The position numbers were made by a program, and so were the translations under genes. Below are positions 15,487 to 24,438 of a stretch of 41,387 bases of DNA, piece by piece. The stretch covers positions 1 to 41,387 of the forward strand of contig CANPYI010000009.1 of the NCBI GenBank assembly GCA_947588355.1, read 5' to 3'. Origin of the DNA: an uncultured Clostridia bacterium (lineage in GTDB: Bacteria; Bacillota; Clostridia; Christensenellales; UBA1242). Position 1 is the first letter of the stretch, and each line of letters starts with the position of its first letter. The notes beneath the pieces were generated by a model, which made no database searches, was not told the DNA's origin, and saw only the letters and a list, made by a program, of their open reading frames with translations.

Positions 15487-17025
15487 ATGAAAATAGCACT
15501 CACAGGTGCCACTGGCAATATGGGACAAGCAACTTTGGAGCAAGTTTTGAAAATAAAAGAAGTTGAAAAAATCAAACTTCTTGTTTTGCCAGATGACAAA
15601 CGAATAAAAAAATTATTGAAAAAACACAAAACTCAGCGTCAAAAAATTGAGGTCATTTTTGGCAATATTGCCGAAAAACAAATTTGTGAAAAACTTGTGC
15701 AAGACGTTGACTATGTGATAAATTTGGCAGCAGTCATTCCGCCGCATTCGGACAAGTTTCCACAAAAAGCAATCGAATGCAACGAAATAGGTGTTGACGT
15801 GCTTGTAAGTGCAATTGAAAAACTTGCAAAGCAGCCAAAATTTATACATATTTCCACCGTGGCACTTTATGGCAACAGAAATTCAAAACATATTTGGGGA
15901 CGAGTTGGCGACCCGTTGCTTGTCAGCCCTTTTGACATTTATTCGGCAACAAAATTGCGCGGAGAATTTCGTGTTTTGGAGGGTAACTTGCAAAATTTTG
16001 TTGTGCTTCGTCAAACTGCAATGCTTCACCACAATATGATGTCCGACAACATCAGCGATGGACTGATGTTTCACACTTGTTTTAATGCCCCTTTGGAATG
16101 GGTTTCCGCTCATGACAGTGGTGTTTTGATTGCCAACATTCTGCGTGCAGACATATCCAAAAAGATTGGTGACAATTTTTGGAAACACGTTTTCAACATT
16201 GGCGGCGGACTTGAAAACTGCATAACCGGTTATGACACCCTTGACCAAGGTTTCAAATTGATTGGCGGCAGCACAAAAAACTTTTTCGAGCCAAATTTCA
16301 ATGCCACACGCAACTTTCACGGAGTTTGGTTTTATGACAGCCAAAAATTGAATGATATGTTTGATTATCAATCACAAAGCACAACACAAGTTTGGCAAGA
16401 AATAAAGCAGAAAAACTCATATATGAATCTTGGCAAAATTGTGCCAAAAAAATTGATAAAAAGCATGGTAATAAAACGCCTTTTCAAAAGTCCAAACGCA
16501 CCAAAATATTGGCTAAAACACAAAGATGATGCCAAAATGTTTGCCTATTTTGGTGGTCAAGAAAAATACAACAACATTCCAAAAGATTGGAAAGATTTTC
16601 CTCTTTTAATCGAAAACCGTGACGAAAACAGCAAGAAAATTGATTACAAACAACTTAAAGACAGACAAAAAGCCAATCTTGTTGATTTTGGTATCGATAT
16701 AGAAAAAGACAAATTCAGCGTGAAAGAACTTGAAACCTATGCAAAAATGCACGGAGGAAGATTGCTTTCCAAAAAAGTTGACAGTTTGTATGAAAAACTG
16801 ACCTGGCAGACTGCAGACGGCGAAACTTTTGAGGCATCTGCAAACACTGTTGTAAAAGCAGGACATTGGTACAACCGCACCTACAAAGAAAATGTTTGGG
16901 ATTTTGACAGGCTTTCCAAAAATGACAAAATCTTCGCTCAAATTTGGTATGATAGCCATGCAAAAAACGAGGACAAGTTGTACAGTCTTGACAAAAACTT
17001 TAAAGCAAGGATAAAAAACATATGA
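15487..17025 (+). CDS. NAD-dependent epimerase/dehydratase with C-terminal zinc-ribbon-like extension
   Basis: Residues 1 to about 330 form an extended SDR: the Rossmann motif GATGNMGQ (7-14), NLAAVIPPHSD, HISTVALYG and the catalytic YSATK. The remaining 180 residues are not SDR. Within them GGRLLSKKVDSLYEKLTW, DGETFEAS and VVKAGHWYNR follow the spacing of zinc-ribbon modules that read GHxW-x(n)-GxWC, but the cysteines are replaced. A last motif is DKIFAQIWYDSHAKNEDKLY. AAGGAG lies 6 nt before the ATG. The stop overlaps the next gene by 4 bp. The substrate is unknown. Confidence 0.85.
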   Translation: MKIALTGATGNMGQATLEQVLKIKEVEKIKLLVLPDDKRIKKLLKKHKTQRQKIEVIFGNIAEKQICEKLVQDVDYVINLAAVIPPHSDKFPQKAIECNEIGVDVLVSAIEKLAKQPKFIHISTVALYGNRNSKHIWGRVGDPLLVSPFDIYSATKLRGEFRVLEGNLQNFVVLRQTAMLHHNMMSDNISDGLMFHTCFNAPLEWVSAHDSGVLIANILRADISKKIGDNFWKHVFNIGGGLENCITGYDTLDQGFKLIGGSTKNFFEPNFNATRNFHGVWFYDSQKLNDMFDYQSQSTTQVWQEIKQKNSYMNLGKIVPKKLIKSMVIKRLFKSPNAPKYWLKHKDDAKMFAYFGGQEKYNNIPKDWKDFPLLIENRDENSKKIDYKQLKDRQKANLVDFGIDIEKDKFSVKELETYAKMHGGRLLSKKVDSLYEKLTWQTADGETFEASANTVVKAGHWYNRTYKENVWDFDRLSKNDKIFAQIWYDSHAKNEDKLYSLDKNFKARIKNI

Positions 17026-17897
17026 GCAACATTTTGATATGCTATTTTTCAGGAACAGGCAACACAAAAAAAGTGGTGAAGGAATTTGCAAAAAATATGC
17101 AAAATTTTGGTGCAACCGTCACCCTGCATAACATTGAAGACGGAGAAATCAAACAAGATTTAAACAATTTTGACCACATTGGAATTGCGTATCCTATTCA
17201 CGCCTTCAATGCTCCAGAGATTGTTCTTGATTTTGCAAAAACCTTAAAAAAGTGTAAATTTAAGTCCAAAAAACCGCTTTTTATTATAAAAACATCTGGC
17301 GAACCTTTGGTGCTCAACAATATTTCATCTACAAAATTAAGATCCATTCTCAAAAAAAATTTTGTGTTGACAAACGAGTATCACTATTGCATGCCTTACA
17401 ACATCATTTTTCGCCACACAAACAACATGGCCTACAAGATGTGGAACACCGCGCAAAATGTCATTCCTATTGATTGCCAAGAAATATTGCAGGACAAAAT
17501 TGACAAACTTTCCTATTTCCCGTGTCGTCACTTTCTGTCATGGGCATTTCGAATCGAGCATTGGGGCGGAAAATTTAACGGCAAACACTACAAAGTGAAT
17601 GAAAGTTGTGTAAAATGCACCGCCTGTGCAAAAAGATGTCCGACTCACAACATAACTATTGAAAACGGCGAATTTAAATTTGGCAAAAATTGTATAATGT
17701 GTATGCGCTGCTCATTTTGTTGTCCTACAAACGCCATAAAAATTGGATTTTTCAACAAATGGAAAGTGAACGGGCAATACAACTTTGATGCATTCAATGA
17801 AAGCGAAACACAGACACACAAAAAATATTGCAAAAAAGCATATAAAAAATATTTCAAAAAAATGGAAACAAAAATAAGTCAAAATATGCAAAAATAA
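17022..17897 (+). CDS. EFR1-family ferredoxin (flavodoxin-2x[4Fe-4S])
   Basis: The N-terminal flavodoxin-like domain has the FMN phosphate loop YFSGTGNTKK (8-17). The C-terminal part carries two complete CxxCxxCxxxCP clusters: C196/199/202/206 and C224/227/230/234. The 291-residue architecture is that of EFR1 ferredoxins, electron carriers in anaerobes. The ATG overlaps the epimerase stop (ATGA), so the pair is translationally coupled. This suggests the ferredoxin supplies electrons to, or works in the same pathway as, the epimerase protein. Confidence 0.9.
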   Translation: MSNILICYFSGTGNTKKVVKEFAKNMQNFGATVTLHNIEDGEIKQDLNNFDHIGIAYPIHAFNAPEIVLDFAKTLKKCKFKSKKPLFIIKTSGEPLVLNNISSTKLRSILKKNFVLTNEYHYCMPYNIIFRHTNNMAYKMWNTAQNVIPIDCQEILQDKIDKLSYFPCRHFLSWAFRIEHWGGKFNGKHYKVNESCVKCTACAKRCPTHNITIENGEFKFGKNCIMCMRCSFCCPTNAIKIGFFNKWKVNGQYNFDAFNESETQTHKKYCKKAYKKYFKKMETKISQNMQK

Positions 17898-17915
17898 CTT
17901 TTTTTTGCATTTTTT

Positions 17916-17944
17916 TTGATTTTTGCAAAAGGAAATGATAAAAT
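17916..17944 (+). promoter_or_regulatory. Promoter giving a leaderless lipid-kinase mRNA
   Basis: TTGATT (17916-17921), a 17-bp spacer and TAAAAT (17939-17944). The ATG is at 17951, exactly 6 nt beyond the -10 box. The nearest AGGA is 16 nt or more upstream and overlaps the promoter spacer, so it cannot be part of the mRNA. Confidence 0.65.
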
Positions 17945-17950
17945 CATAAC

Positions 17951-18841
17951 ATGATATGCACATACATCTACAATCCAACAAGCGGAAAACAAAAAAATAT
18001 TTTTTGCTTTGTAGAAAATCAATTAAAAAAGATGTTTGAAACAGTCATCAGCCGACCAACCAGCAAAATCGGTGATGCAGAATTTTTTGCTAAAGAAGCA
18101 TGCAAAACAAGTGATGTTTTGGTCGTTTCTGGTGGTGACGGCACCATGAATGAGGTCATAAACGGCGTTGCAAATCAGCCTAAGCGACCTAAAATCGGGT
18201 ATATACCAACAGGAACAACAAATGATTTGGCGCACTCTTTAAAAATTTCAAAAAATGTCAAAAAAGCATTGAAAATAATTCGCGAAGGTGTGACAACTTC
18301 ACATGATATTTTTCGCGTGAATGAAAGATATGGAATTTATGTGTGTGCTTTTGGACTTTTCACCGGCTCAAGTTATGAAGCGCCTCAGAAGGAGAAAAAA
18401 CTTTTTGGACGTCTTGCATATTTCAAAAGTGGTGCCAAAGAATTGTTTGCTTCAAAGCCATTTGATTTGTCTTTAAAATATCAAAACAGAACACTCAACG
18501 GCAATTTTGTGCTTGGTGTTTTGGCAAACAGTAAATATGTCGCCGGCTACAAAATAAACAAAATGGCAAGTTGCAATGACGGTTTTGTGAATGTGATTTT
18601 GGTCAAAACAAGTGCAAAAAAGCATCTTACACTAACATCTGTTTTTCGAGTGTTTAGAATATTTTTGTTTGGAATAAAAAATCTTACAAAAAACAAAAAA
18701 TGCATAATATTGAAATTAAATAAATTTGAAATAACCGTGCCTCAAAACATAACAATCAATTTGGACGGCGAAAAAGGTTTCAAAGGCCCGTTTAAGTTTG
18801 AAGTTTTGCCGCAGCATGTGCGAATCTTTGTCAAAAAATAA
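17951..18841 (+). CDS. Diacylglycerol kinase-family lipid kinase (DagK/YegS)
   Basis: The catalytic-domain motifs GGDGTMNE (61-68) and IPTGTTND (85-92) identify the family. The later GFVNVILVKTS and the C-terminal beta domain ending VRIFVKK are also typical. The length of 296 residues is normal. DagK returns diacylglycerol to phosphatidic acid; other lipid substrates cannot be excluded. No SD is present and leaderless expression is predicted. It converges with ligD with only 3 bp between the stops and no obvious terminator. Confidence 0.9.
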   Translation: MICTYIYNPTSGKQKNIFCFVENQLKKMFETVISRPTSKIGDAEFFAKEACKTSDVLVVSGGDGTMNEVINGVANQPKRPKIGYIPTGTTNDLAHSLKISKNVKKALKIIREGVTTSHDIFRVNERYGIYVCAFGLFTGSSYEAPQKEKKLFGRLAYFKSGAKELFASKPFDLSLKYQNRTLNGNFVLGVLANSKYVAGYKINKMASCNDGFVNVILVKTSAKKHLTLTSVFRVFRIFLFGIKNLTKNKKCIILKLNKFEITVPQNITINLDGEKGFKGPFKFEVLPQHVRIFVKK

Positions 18842-18844
18842 GTT

Positions 18845-21313
18845 TTATTTGAGGCTTTGCTCAACTTTTTCAAAATCTTTCCAAGGGTCAGACTTTTTAA
18901 GTCTCAAAAGTGCCGAGTTGATGTCGATATCGTCAGGTGCAATTTTGTCAAGTTCACTCCAAAAAATCGGGCATGACACTTTTGCCCCTGCCCTTGCACG
19001 CAATGAATATGGTGCAACGCTTGTTGCACTGCGTGTGTTTCGCATAAAATCAATAAAAATTTTGCCGTGTCTGTTTTCTTTTCGAATATTTGTGGTGTAA
19101 CGTTCAGGATACTTATCCTCCAAAATATGCGCCACTTTTTCGGAAAAGTCATGAAAAACTTGCCAATCCGCATTCGCAGTAAATGGCACGCAAATATGAT
19201 AGCCTTTTCCCCCGCTTGTTTTTAAAAAACTTTTCAAGCCAAGTTTGTCCAAAACCTTTTTCAAATCCTTTACGCCTTGTCTTATTTGTCGCAAATTGAG
19301 GCTTTTGTCGGGATCAAGGTCAAAAACCATAAAATCAGGTTTTTCAAGGCTTGAGACCTTGCTTCCCCACATGTGAAATTCCAGTGTGCCAAGTTGAACT
19401 TGTTGCAAAAGGCCTCGCTCATTTTCCACAGAAAAATATTCCTGCTTTTTGCCTTCATCATTTTGGACAAAAACTCTTTTCACGCCTTCCTTTTCAACAG
19501 TTGGATGTTTTTTATAGAATCCTGTCAAAGCACCATTATGGCACCTTACAACACTCAAAAGCCTGCCCTTCATCACGGAAAGCATTCTCTCCGAAACTTG
19601 TGCATAGTAATTTGCAACATCTTTTTTTGTCACTTTTTTGTCCTTATAAATCACTTTGTCTGGATGTGTAAATTTGACGTCAAAAATGCAAAAATCTTCT
19701 GTTTTGCTTTTTTTCTTGCTTTGCTCAATCACCTTTGGTGTTTCAAAAACAACATCACATGCCTTTTTGTCCTGCCTAAGTCCTTTAAAACTTGCTTGCC
19801 TCAAAACTCCATCTTTTGTCAATTCTGCAAATTGTATTTCTGCAACAAACTTTGGTTTAAGCCAAAATATTTTCACTTTTTTCTCGGCACTGCCACTTCT
19901 TTCCTTTATGACAGTGAAAACTGATTTTTTTGTGACAAGTTTTAGGATATCTTTCTCAGTAAAAGGACTTTTTTTAGATAAATTTTTTTCAAATTTTGAA
20001 AGCAAATCTTCTGACTCTTTTTCATCAAAACCTGTTCCACATTTGCCAACAAACTTAAGTTTGTCTTTCTCGTAAACGCCAAGTAGCAAAGCACTCAATT
20101 TTTTCTTTTCAGAACTCAAATAACCGCCCACAACAAATTCTTGTCGGCGATAACATTTTATTTTAAGCCAATCTTCATTGCGAGTGCCAACATATTTTGA
20201 AAATTTGTTTTTTGCCACCACACCCTCAAGCCCCATCTTTTCAACTGCTTTAAAAAATTTTTGTCCATCACCCTCAAAGTGTTCGGCAAATTTGATGTTT
20301 TGATAATTATTTTTGGATAACAAAGACTGCAGTTTTTCTTTTCGCTGCCATAGAGGAATATCCCTCAAATCTTTTCCATTTAATGCCAAAAGGTCAAAAA
20401 TCATATACACAACATCATCACTTCCGCTCTTCATGTGATTTTGTAATGCTTGAAAGTCTGGTCTGCCAAGTTGGTCAGGCAAGATTACTTCGCCGTCAAA
20501 AACCATTGCCTTTTTTCCTGCCAGCAACTTTAATTGTTCAACTATTTTTGGGAATTTTTGCGAAAAGTCTGTGTGATTTCGTGTAAACAATTTGACATCG
20601 TTATTTTCAATAAAAGCAACAATACGATAGCCATCATATTTTACTTCAAAAATATAGTCATCATCTTGCGGAACATTTTTGGCAAGCGTGCAAAGTTGCA
20701 AGTCAACGCTTTTGAACGGATTCTTTTCTGTTTTTTTTGTTATATCTTTCAAATCATTTTCTTCGGTTATTTGCTTTATTGTTTTTCCAGACAAAACACT
20801 GGCCTTGTATTTTGAAATTCCTTCACAATTTTGCGCAAATTGGTCCTTTTCCTTTATCAAAAGCCAGTTTTTTTCATCATTCTTAAGCCTTACAAGTGTC
20901 CAACCTCCCTTAAGCCTTTTGCCAAACAGCTCAAACTTCAAAGAACCTTTTTTGAGACCTTTATCAAAATTTTGTTTAGGCAAAAAATAGCCTGTATCCC
21001 AAAGCAAAACTGTTCCGCCGCCATATTCTCCCTTTGGAATTGTCCCCTCAAAAGTGGCATAATCCAACGGGTGATCTTCAACATGCACCGCAAGTCTTTT
21101 GTCATTAGGATTGAAAGATGGTCCTTTTGGCACTGCAAAGGAAACAAGCACATCACCCCATTGCAAACGAAAATCAAAATGGTCGTGGCTGGCAACATGA
21201 TGTTGCACCGAAAAAATAAGTTTGCTTTCCGATTTTGTCAATTTTTCTCCGCTTGGCTCTGGAGTTTTCAAAAAATTTCGTTTTTCTATATATCTTTTTA
21301 ATTTTTTAATCAT
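18845..21313 (-). CDS. ligD: Bacterial NHEJ ATP-dependent DNA ligase LigD (PE-Lig-Pol)
   Basis: The 822-residue protein has three domains. The 3'-phosphoesterase domain (about 1-155) has H39, H45, D47, R49, H81 and Y85, which match the Pseudomonas LigD catalytic residues at identical spacing. The ATP ligase (about 205-520) has the nucleophile K225 in EVKYDGYR. The primase-polymerase (about 540-822) has MVFDLDPDKS and SGGKGYHICVPF. The order PE-Lig-Pol is that of Pseudomonas, not Mycobacterium. NHEJ repairs breaks in dormant cells and spores, which fits a spore former. No Ku gene is in the window. A GAGGG SD precedes the ATG. Confidence 0.95.
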   Translation of the reverse strand: MIKKLKRYIEKRNFLKTPEPSGEKLTKSESKLIFSVQHHVASHDHFDFRLQWGDVLVSFAVPKGPSFNPNDKRLAVHVEDHPLDYATFEGTIPKGEYGGGTVLLWDTGYFLPKQNFDKGLKKGSLKFELFGKRLKGGWTLVRLKNDEKNWLLIKEKDQFAQNCEGISKYKASVLSGKTIKQITEENDLKDITKKTEKNPFKSVDLQLCTLAKNVPQDDDYIFEVKYDGYRIVAFIENNDVKLFTRNHTDFSQKFPKIVEQLKLLAGKKAMVFDGEVILPDQLGRPDFQALQNHMKSGSDDVVYMIFDLLALNGKDLRDIPLWQRKEKLQSLLSKNNYQNIKFAEHFEGDGQKFFKAVEKMGLEGVVAKNKFSKYVGTRNEDWLKIKCYRRQEFVVGGYLSSEKKKLSALLLGVYEKDKLKFVGKCGTGFDEKESEDLLSKFEKNLSKKSPFTEKDILKLVTKKSVFTVIKERSGSAEKKVKIFWLKPKFVAEIQFAELTKDGVLRQASFKGLRQDKKACDVVFETPKVIEQSKKKSKTEDFCIFDVKFTHPDKVIYKDKKVTKKDVANYYAQVSERMLSVMKGRLLSVVRCHNGALTGFYKKHPTVEKEGVKRVFVQNDEGKKQEYFSVENERGLLQQVQLGTLEFHMWGSKVSSLEKPDFMVFDLDPDKSLNLRQIRQGVKDLKKVLDKLGLKSFLKTSGGKGYHICVPFTANADWQVFHDFSEKVAHILEDKYPERYTTNIRKENRHGKIFIDFMRNTRSATSVAPYSLRARAGAKVSCPIFWSELDKIAPDDIDINSALLRLKKSDPWKDFEKVEQSLK

Positions 21314-21332
21314 AAACCCTCTTTGTTAGATT

Positions 21333-21352
21333 TTTGCCAAAAGGTTGGCAAA
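21333..21352. repeat. Perfect inverted repeat in the ligD leader
   Basis: TTTGCCAA (21333-21340) and TTGGCAAA (21345-21352) with a 4-nt centre AAGG, about 20 bp before the ligD ATG. A second shorter pair TTGCA/TGCAA follows at about 21362-21378. They may form a leader hairpin or an operator; which is unknown. Confidence 0.5.
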
Positions 21353-21424
21353 CAAACAGTTTTGCACCAAAAATGCAAGATTTTTATATAATGATATTGA
21401 ATTTTTACATATTTAGGAGGAAAA

Positions 21425-22756
21425 ATGAAAAATAAGATTTGTGGTTGCGTGCCTGAAGACCCTTGCAAAGTTGTTTTAAATTCTTATGTCGGGCAAACGC
21501 CAATAGTTGGACCTCCCGGCAGAACAGGTGCAACCGGTGCAACTGGACCAACGGGTCCAACCGGACCGATAGGCAGAATTGGACCACAAGGTGCAACTGG
21601 GCCAACTGGACCACAAGGGCAAACAGTTGTTGGGCCGACAGGTGCAACAGGGCCAACAGGTCCAACAGGAATTCAAGGGATTGTTGGTCCAACAGGACCG
21701 ACAGGTGCAACAGGGCCACAAGGTGAAATTGGTCCAACTGGTGCTCCCGGAGGTGGAGAATTTGAGATAGGTCAAGTGACAACAATTCCGGCAAATGAAG
21801 ATGCAAGCGTCAATGTCACTTATGACGGCAACAAATCAATCTTCAATTTCAATTTGCCACGTGGTGAAACAGGCCCTATGGAGCCTTCCGAGTCCATCGT
21901 AGTGCAAAATACATATACAATCGACTCTGACCAAGATGCTTTTGTGCAAGACAGTTTTGTCGGAAATGTGCATTATTTGGAATTTTATATTCCAAAAGGC
22001 TCGCAAGGTGAAAGAGGTGCTCAAGGTCAGCCGGGCATAGAGGGTCCTCAAGGAATTCAAGGTCTTCAAGGTCCGCCAGGTGCTCAAGGACCAAAAGGCG
22101 CTCAAGGAGACCGAGGCCCCGCCGGTCAAAACGGCGAAGTAGGTCCACAAGGACCACAAGGACAACAAGGCCCCGCCGGTGAGCGAGGTCCTCAAGGGCC
22201 TCAAGGTCAGCAAGGACCTCGAGGGCCACAAGGTGCAACAGGACCTTATCAAATAAAATCGTCCTTTATTCTGTCATATTCCGAGGCTGGCTATGACTAT
22301 CCTAACGATGGCGTGCAAATAAATTCCGGTGCACGTCTGCCGCTTATGAGAGTGGAAACAAACTATGGAAATCTTGTTTCAATAAACAACAATGCCATAA
22401 CTTTTCGAGAAACCGGAGTATATTCAATAACTTTCACCACAAGCGGTCGAGTGCAAATGACACATTCTGCATTTGATTCCGGCACAGATTTTGTTGCAAT
22501 TGGCTTTCGCGTGACAAATTCCAAACAAATTCTTGCAGCGGCAAATTCGTGGTCAATCGAGCAAGCACCAAAAACGCTTTTTGGCCAAGGAGTGTTTGTT
22601 GTTGCTGATGTAAATCAAACTTATGAAATTGTGAATTTGGCAAAAAAACCAATCTATATATATGGCTGTGACATAACACAAACAATCACTGATTCGTACT
22701 TTGCCAGCACGCTTTTGACAGTCATAATCACAAAACTGTCACCTTCCGAAACGTAA
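21425..22756 (+). CDS. Collagen-like surface/exosporium protein
   Basis: The 443-residue protein has two Gly-X-Y blocks (about 30-113, rich in GATGPTGPT; about 193-273, rich in GPQGPQGQQ). They flank two related beta modules (about 117-150 and 157-190), each with an [21 protein letters not shown]-like or [10 protein letters not shown]-like core. The C-terminal domain (about 278-443) looks like a C1q/TNF jelly-roll, as in BclA. The N-terminus is short and Cys-containing, with no signal peptide or LPXTG. AGGAGG lies 5 nt before the ATG, and TATAAT lies at 21387-21392 with a poor -35. Assembly on the spore surface is inferred. Confidence 0.85.
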   Translation: MKNKICGCVPEDPCKVVLNSYVGQTPIVGPPGRTGATGATGPTGPTGPIGRIGPQGATGPTGPQGQTVVGPTGATGPTGPTGIQGIVGPTGPTGATGPQGEIGPTGAPGGGEFEIGQVTTIPANEDASVNVTYDGNKSIFNFNLPRGETGPMEPSESIVVQNTYTIDSDQDAFVQDSFVGNVHYLEFYIPKGSQGERGAQGQPGIEGPQGIQGLQGPPGAQGPKGAQGDRGPAGQNGEVGPQGPQGQQGPAGERGPQGPQGQQGPRGPQGATGPYQIKSSFILSYSEAGYDYPNDGVQINSGARLPLMRVETNYGNLVSINNNAITFRETGVYSITFTTSGRVQMTHSAFDSGTDFVAIGFRVTNSKQILAAANSWSIEQAPKTLFGQGVFVVADVNQTYEIVNLAKKPIYIYGCDITQTITDSYFASTLLTVIITKLSPSET

Positions 22757-22784
22757 AAAGATAGGCAAATAGCCTATCTTTTTT
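22755..22784. terminator. Intrinsic terminator between convergent collagen-like genes
   Basis: AAAAAGATAGGC pairs with GCCTATCTTTTTT around the loop AAATA (22767-22771). It is A-rich on one side and T-rich on the other, so it can act in both directions. Confidence 0.92.
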
Positions 22785-22803
22785 ATTGTCACGATCAAAT
22801 CGT

Positions 22804-23673
22804 TCACAAAATTCTTACAAAAGTGATACGGTTGACAGCCACTGTTCCAGAAATCGGTGTAAATTCATTTCCAGAATTGTTGATCAGTTGGAAAGAATCT
22901 CCAGCCTGTGCAGTAATCACTGTGGAGCCATTGAGATATGCTGTTCCGGTGCTTGCGTCAATGTTATCGGCAGATGCACTTTGACCAAGTGGATTGCCTG
23001 TTGCTGTGGTGTTGACCAAACTGATAACAATTTGTTGTGCACTTGCACCATTTGTCACGCCAACACTCCAAGTGACCAAATAGGTTCCACTTTCTTGAAC
23101 CGTGATAGTTCCACTTGCAGTTTCAAGTGTAACTCCCGATGATTCGTCCTGTGAATTGAAAACAATCGGATCGTTGTCTTGAGTGGCAGAAGTTGACGAA
23201 GTTGAAGCCGTAAGATATGCTGGTGTCAAAACAGGGGTGTCGCCCGTTGGACCTTGTGGAATATTGAATGTCAATTCCACATTGTCGCCCACTGTTTGAG
23301 CAGTGACTGAAGCGTCTTCACCAGGACCAAGTGTGTTTGTTTCGGCAACAGTTATCGTTGGCGTCACGCCGGTTGGACCTGTCGGACCAGTAGGACCTTG
23401 AGGGCCTGTTGCACCTGTCGGACCAGTAGGACCTTGAGGGCCTGTTGCACCTGTTGGACCTTGTGGACCAATAATTCCAAAGCCTGTTGCACCTGTTGCG
23501 CCTGTTGCACCTGTCGGGCCTGTTGCACCGGTTGGGCCAATAGGACCTTGAGGGCCTGTTGCACCTGTTGCGCCTGTTCTACCAACTGGGCCAACTGGAC
23601 CTTGTGGACCTGGTGTTGTCACAATAATTCCACCTTGAAAAGGACGTCTGCAACCACAAAATAAATCGTTCAA
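22804..23673 (-). CDS. Second collagen-like protein (TTG start)
   Basis: The product has a short Cys-containing N-terminus ([11 protein letters not shown]), one Gly-X-Y block of about 80 residues ([16 protein letters not shown] type), and one [21 protein letters not shown] module like those in the neighbouring gene. The C-terminal beta-rich domain of about 130 residues ([24 protein letters not shown]) resembles the BclA C-terminal fold. The frame is open to 23712 without any ATG. I chose the TTG at 23673 because AAAGGAGG lies 8 nt upstream. The two collagen-like genes converge; heterotrimers or a common spore-surface layer are inferred. Confidence 0.8.
   Translation of the reverse strand: MNDLFCGCRRPFQGGIIVTTPGPQGPVGPVGRTGATGATGPQGPIGPTGATGPTGATGATGATGFGIIGPQGPTGATGPQGPTGPTGATGPQGPTGPTGPTGVTPTITVAETNTLGPGEDASVTAQTVGDNVELTFNIPQGPTGDTPVLTPAYLTASTSSTSATQDNDPIVFNSQDESSGVTLETASGTITVQESGTYLVTWSVGVTNGASAQQIVISLVNTTATGNPLGQSASADNIDASTGTAYLNGSTVITAQAGDSFQLINNSGNEFTPISGTVAVNRITFVRIL
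23380..23451 (-). repeat. Perfect 36-bp tandem duplication in the collagen region
   Basis: Two identical 36-bp units (23380-23415 and 23416-23451) encode 12 residues each, so the reading frame is kept. The match at DNA level points to a recent expansion inside an otherwise degenerate 9-bp periodic region. Confidence 0.85.
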
Positions 23674-23727
23674 TCCTTTATCCTCCTTTGAAAGTATGCC
23701 TCTCCCCTTCAAAGCAGGCTCAATAAC

Positions 23728-23756
23728 ATTTTATGGAAAATAAATGATTTTGTTAA
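23728..23756 (-). promoter_or_regulatory. Promoter of the second collagen-like gene
   Basis: On the minus strand TTAACA (23751-23756), a 17-bp spacer and TAAAAT (23728-23733). It is divergent from, and 10 bp away from, the GNAT-gene promoter. Confidence 0.6.
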
Positions 23757-23766
23757 GAAAAGGGTC

Positions 23767-23795
23767 TTGAAAAAGCAAATTATATCTGATATAAT
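23767..23795 (+). promoter_or_regulatory. Promoter of the GNAT-like gene
   Basis: TTGAAA (23767-23772), a 17-bp spacer and TATAAT (23790-23795). The promoter lies inside the longest open frame and so rules out the upstream TTG start. Confidence 0.8.
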
Positions 23796-23814
23796 GTTTT
23801 CGGGGAAGGAACAA

Positions 23815-24405
23815 ATGAATTTAATAAAAAAGCAGTATTATTTGAAAGACGGAAAACATGCCAACATATTATTTGCAGAATTTCCAGAACAGTGTTCCGT
23901 TTTTGCTGAGGACGATTCAAAAAAAATAGTAGGAAAATTAAGTTTTGAAATTGTCAAAGTGTTTTCGCGCAAGTTGTCATCTGCAGATAAAACTGAAACA
24001 TCTGCCGCACAAGAAAATTCTGAAATAGAAAATGACAATCTGACAATAACCGTCACGCAAGAAAATCAAGAAAAATATGATATAAAAGACAACATTCTCA
24101 ATTATCAAAACACAAAATATTATCTTGAAAAAACTTTTGCTATGTTGCATTTGATAGAAATTCTTGACAAAAACTACTTTCAAGTTGGTCTTGGCAGTGT
24201 GATGCACGATGTCATGGAAAAATTTGCAAAATCAGAAGGCTGCAGCCAAATAAGATTGCAAAAATATCAACCTTTCGGGCAGTTTGGTCACGGCACAAAA
24301 TCTTTTTACGAAAACAAAAATTACAAATTAGAAACTCTGGACGGTCAAAAAGTGTTTTGCAAAGATTTATCTCAAAAAAACAAATCAATTGCAAAATGCA
24401 AATAG
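23815..24405 (+). CDS. GNAT-like acetyltransferase domain protein
   Basis: The 196-residue product has a C-terminal GNAT-like half: VGLGSVMHDVMEKFAKSEGC is the acetyl-CoA loop and helix, and GTKSFYENKNYKLE is the final strand-helix pair. The N-terminal half is divergent and contains a charged insert (SSADKTETSAAQENSE). The ATG at 23815 follows a GGAAGGA SD; the upstream in-frame TTG is the -35 box itself. The substrate is unknown. It ends in a strong terminator shared with pnp. Confidence 0.65.
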   Translation: MNLIKKQYYLKDGKHANILFAEFPEQCSVFAEDDSKKIVGKLSFEIVKVFSRKLSSADKTETSAAQENSEIENDNLTITVTQENQEKYDIKDNILNYQNTKYYLEKTFAMLHLIEILDKNYFQVGLGSVMHDVMEKFAKSEGCSQIRLQKYQPFGQFGHGTKSFYENKNYKLETLDGQKVFCKDLSQKNKSIAKCK

Positions 24406-24408
24406 CAA

Positions 24409-24436
24409 AAAAAGACATCAATTTTGATGTCTTTTT
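24409..24436. terminator. Bidirectional terminator between the GNAT gene and pnp
   Basis: GACATCA (24414-24420) and TGATGTC (24425-24431) form a perfect stem flanked by an A-run and a T-run, with the loop ATTT. Confidence 0.92.
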
Positions 24437-24438
24437 CT

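Noticed and set aside
21405-21806. Leu/Gln-rich and Trp/Ser-rich open frames overlapping the collagen repeats on both strands
   Set aside because: They are out-of-frame readings of 9-bp periodic Gly-X-Y DNA and have no expression signals.
23364-23640. Regularly spaced repeats considered as a CRISPR array
   Set aside because: The periodicity is 9 and 36 bp with no unique spacers, and it translates in frame to Gly-Pro-Thr triplets. It is collagen-like coding DNA.
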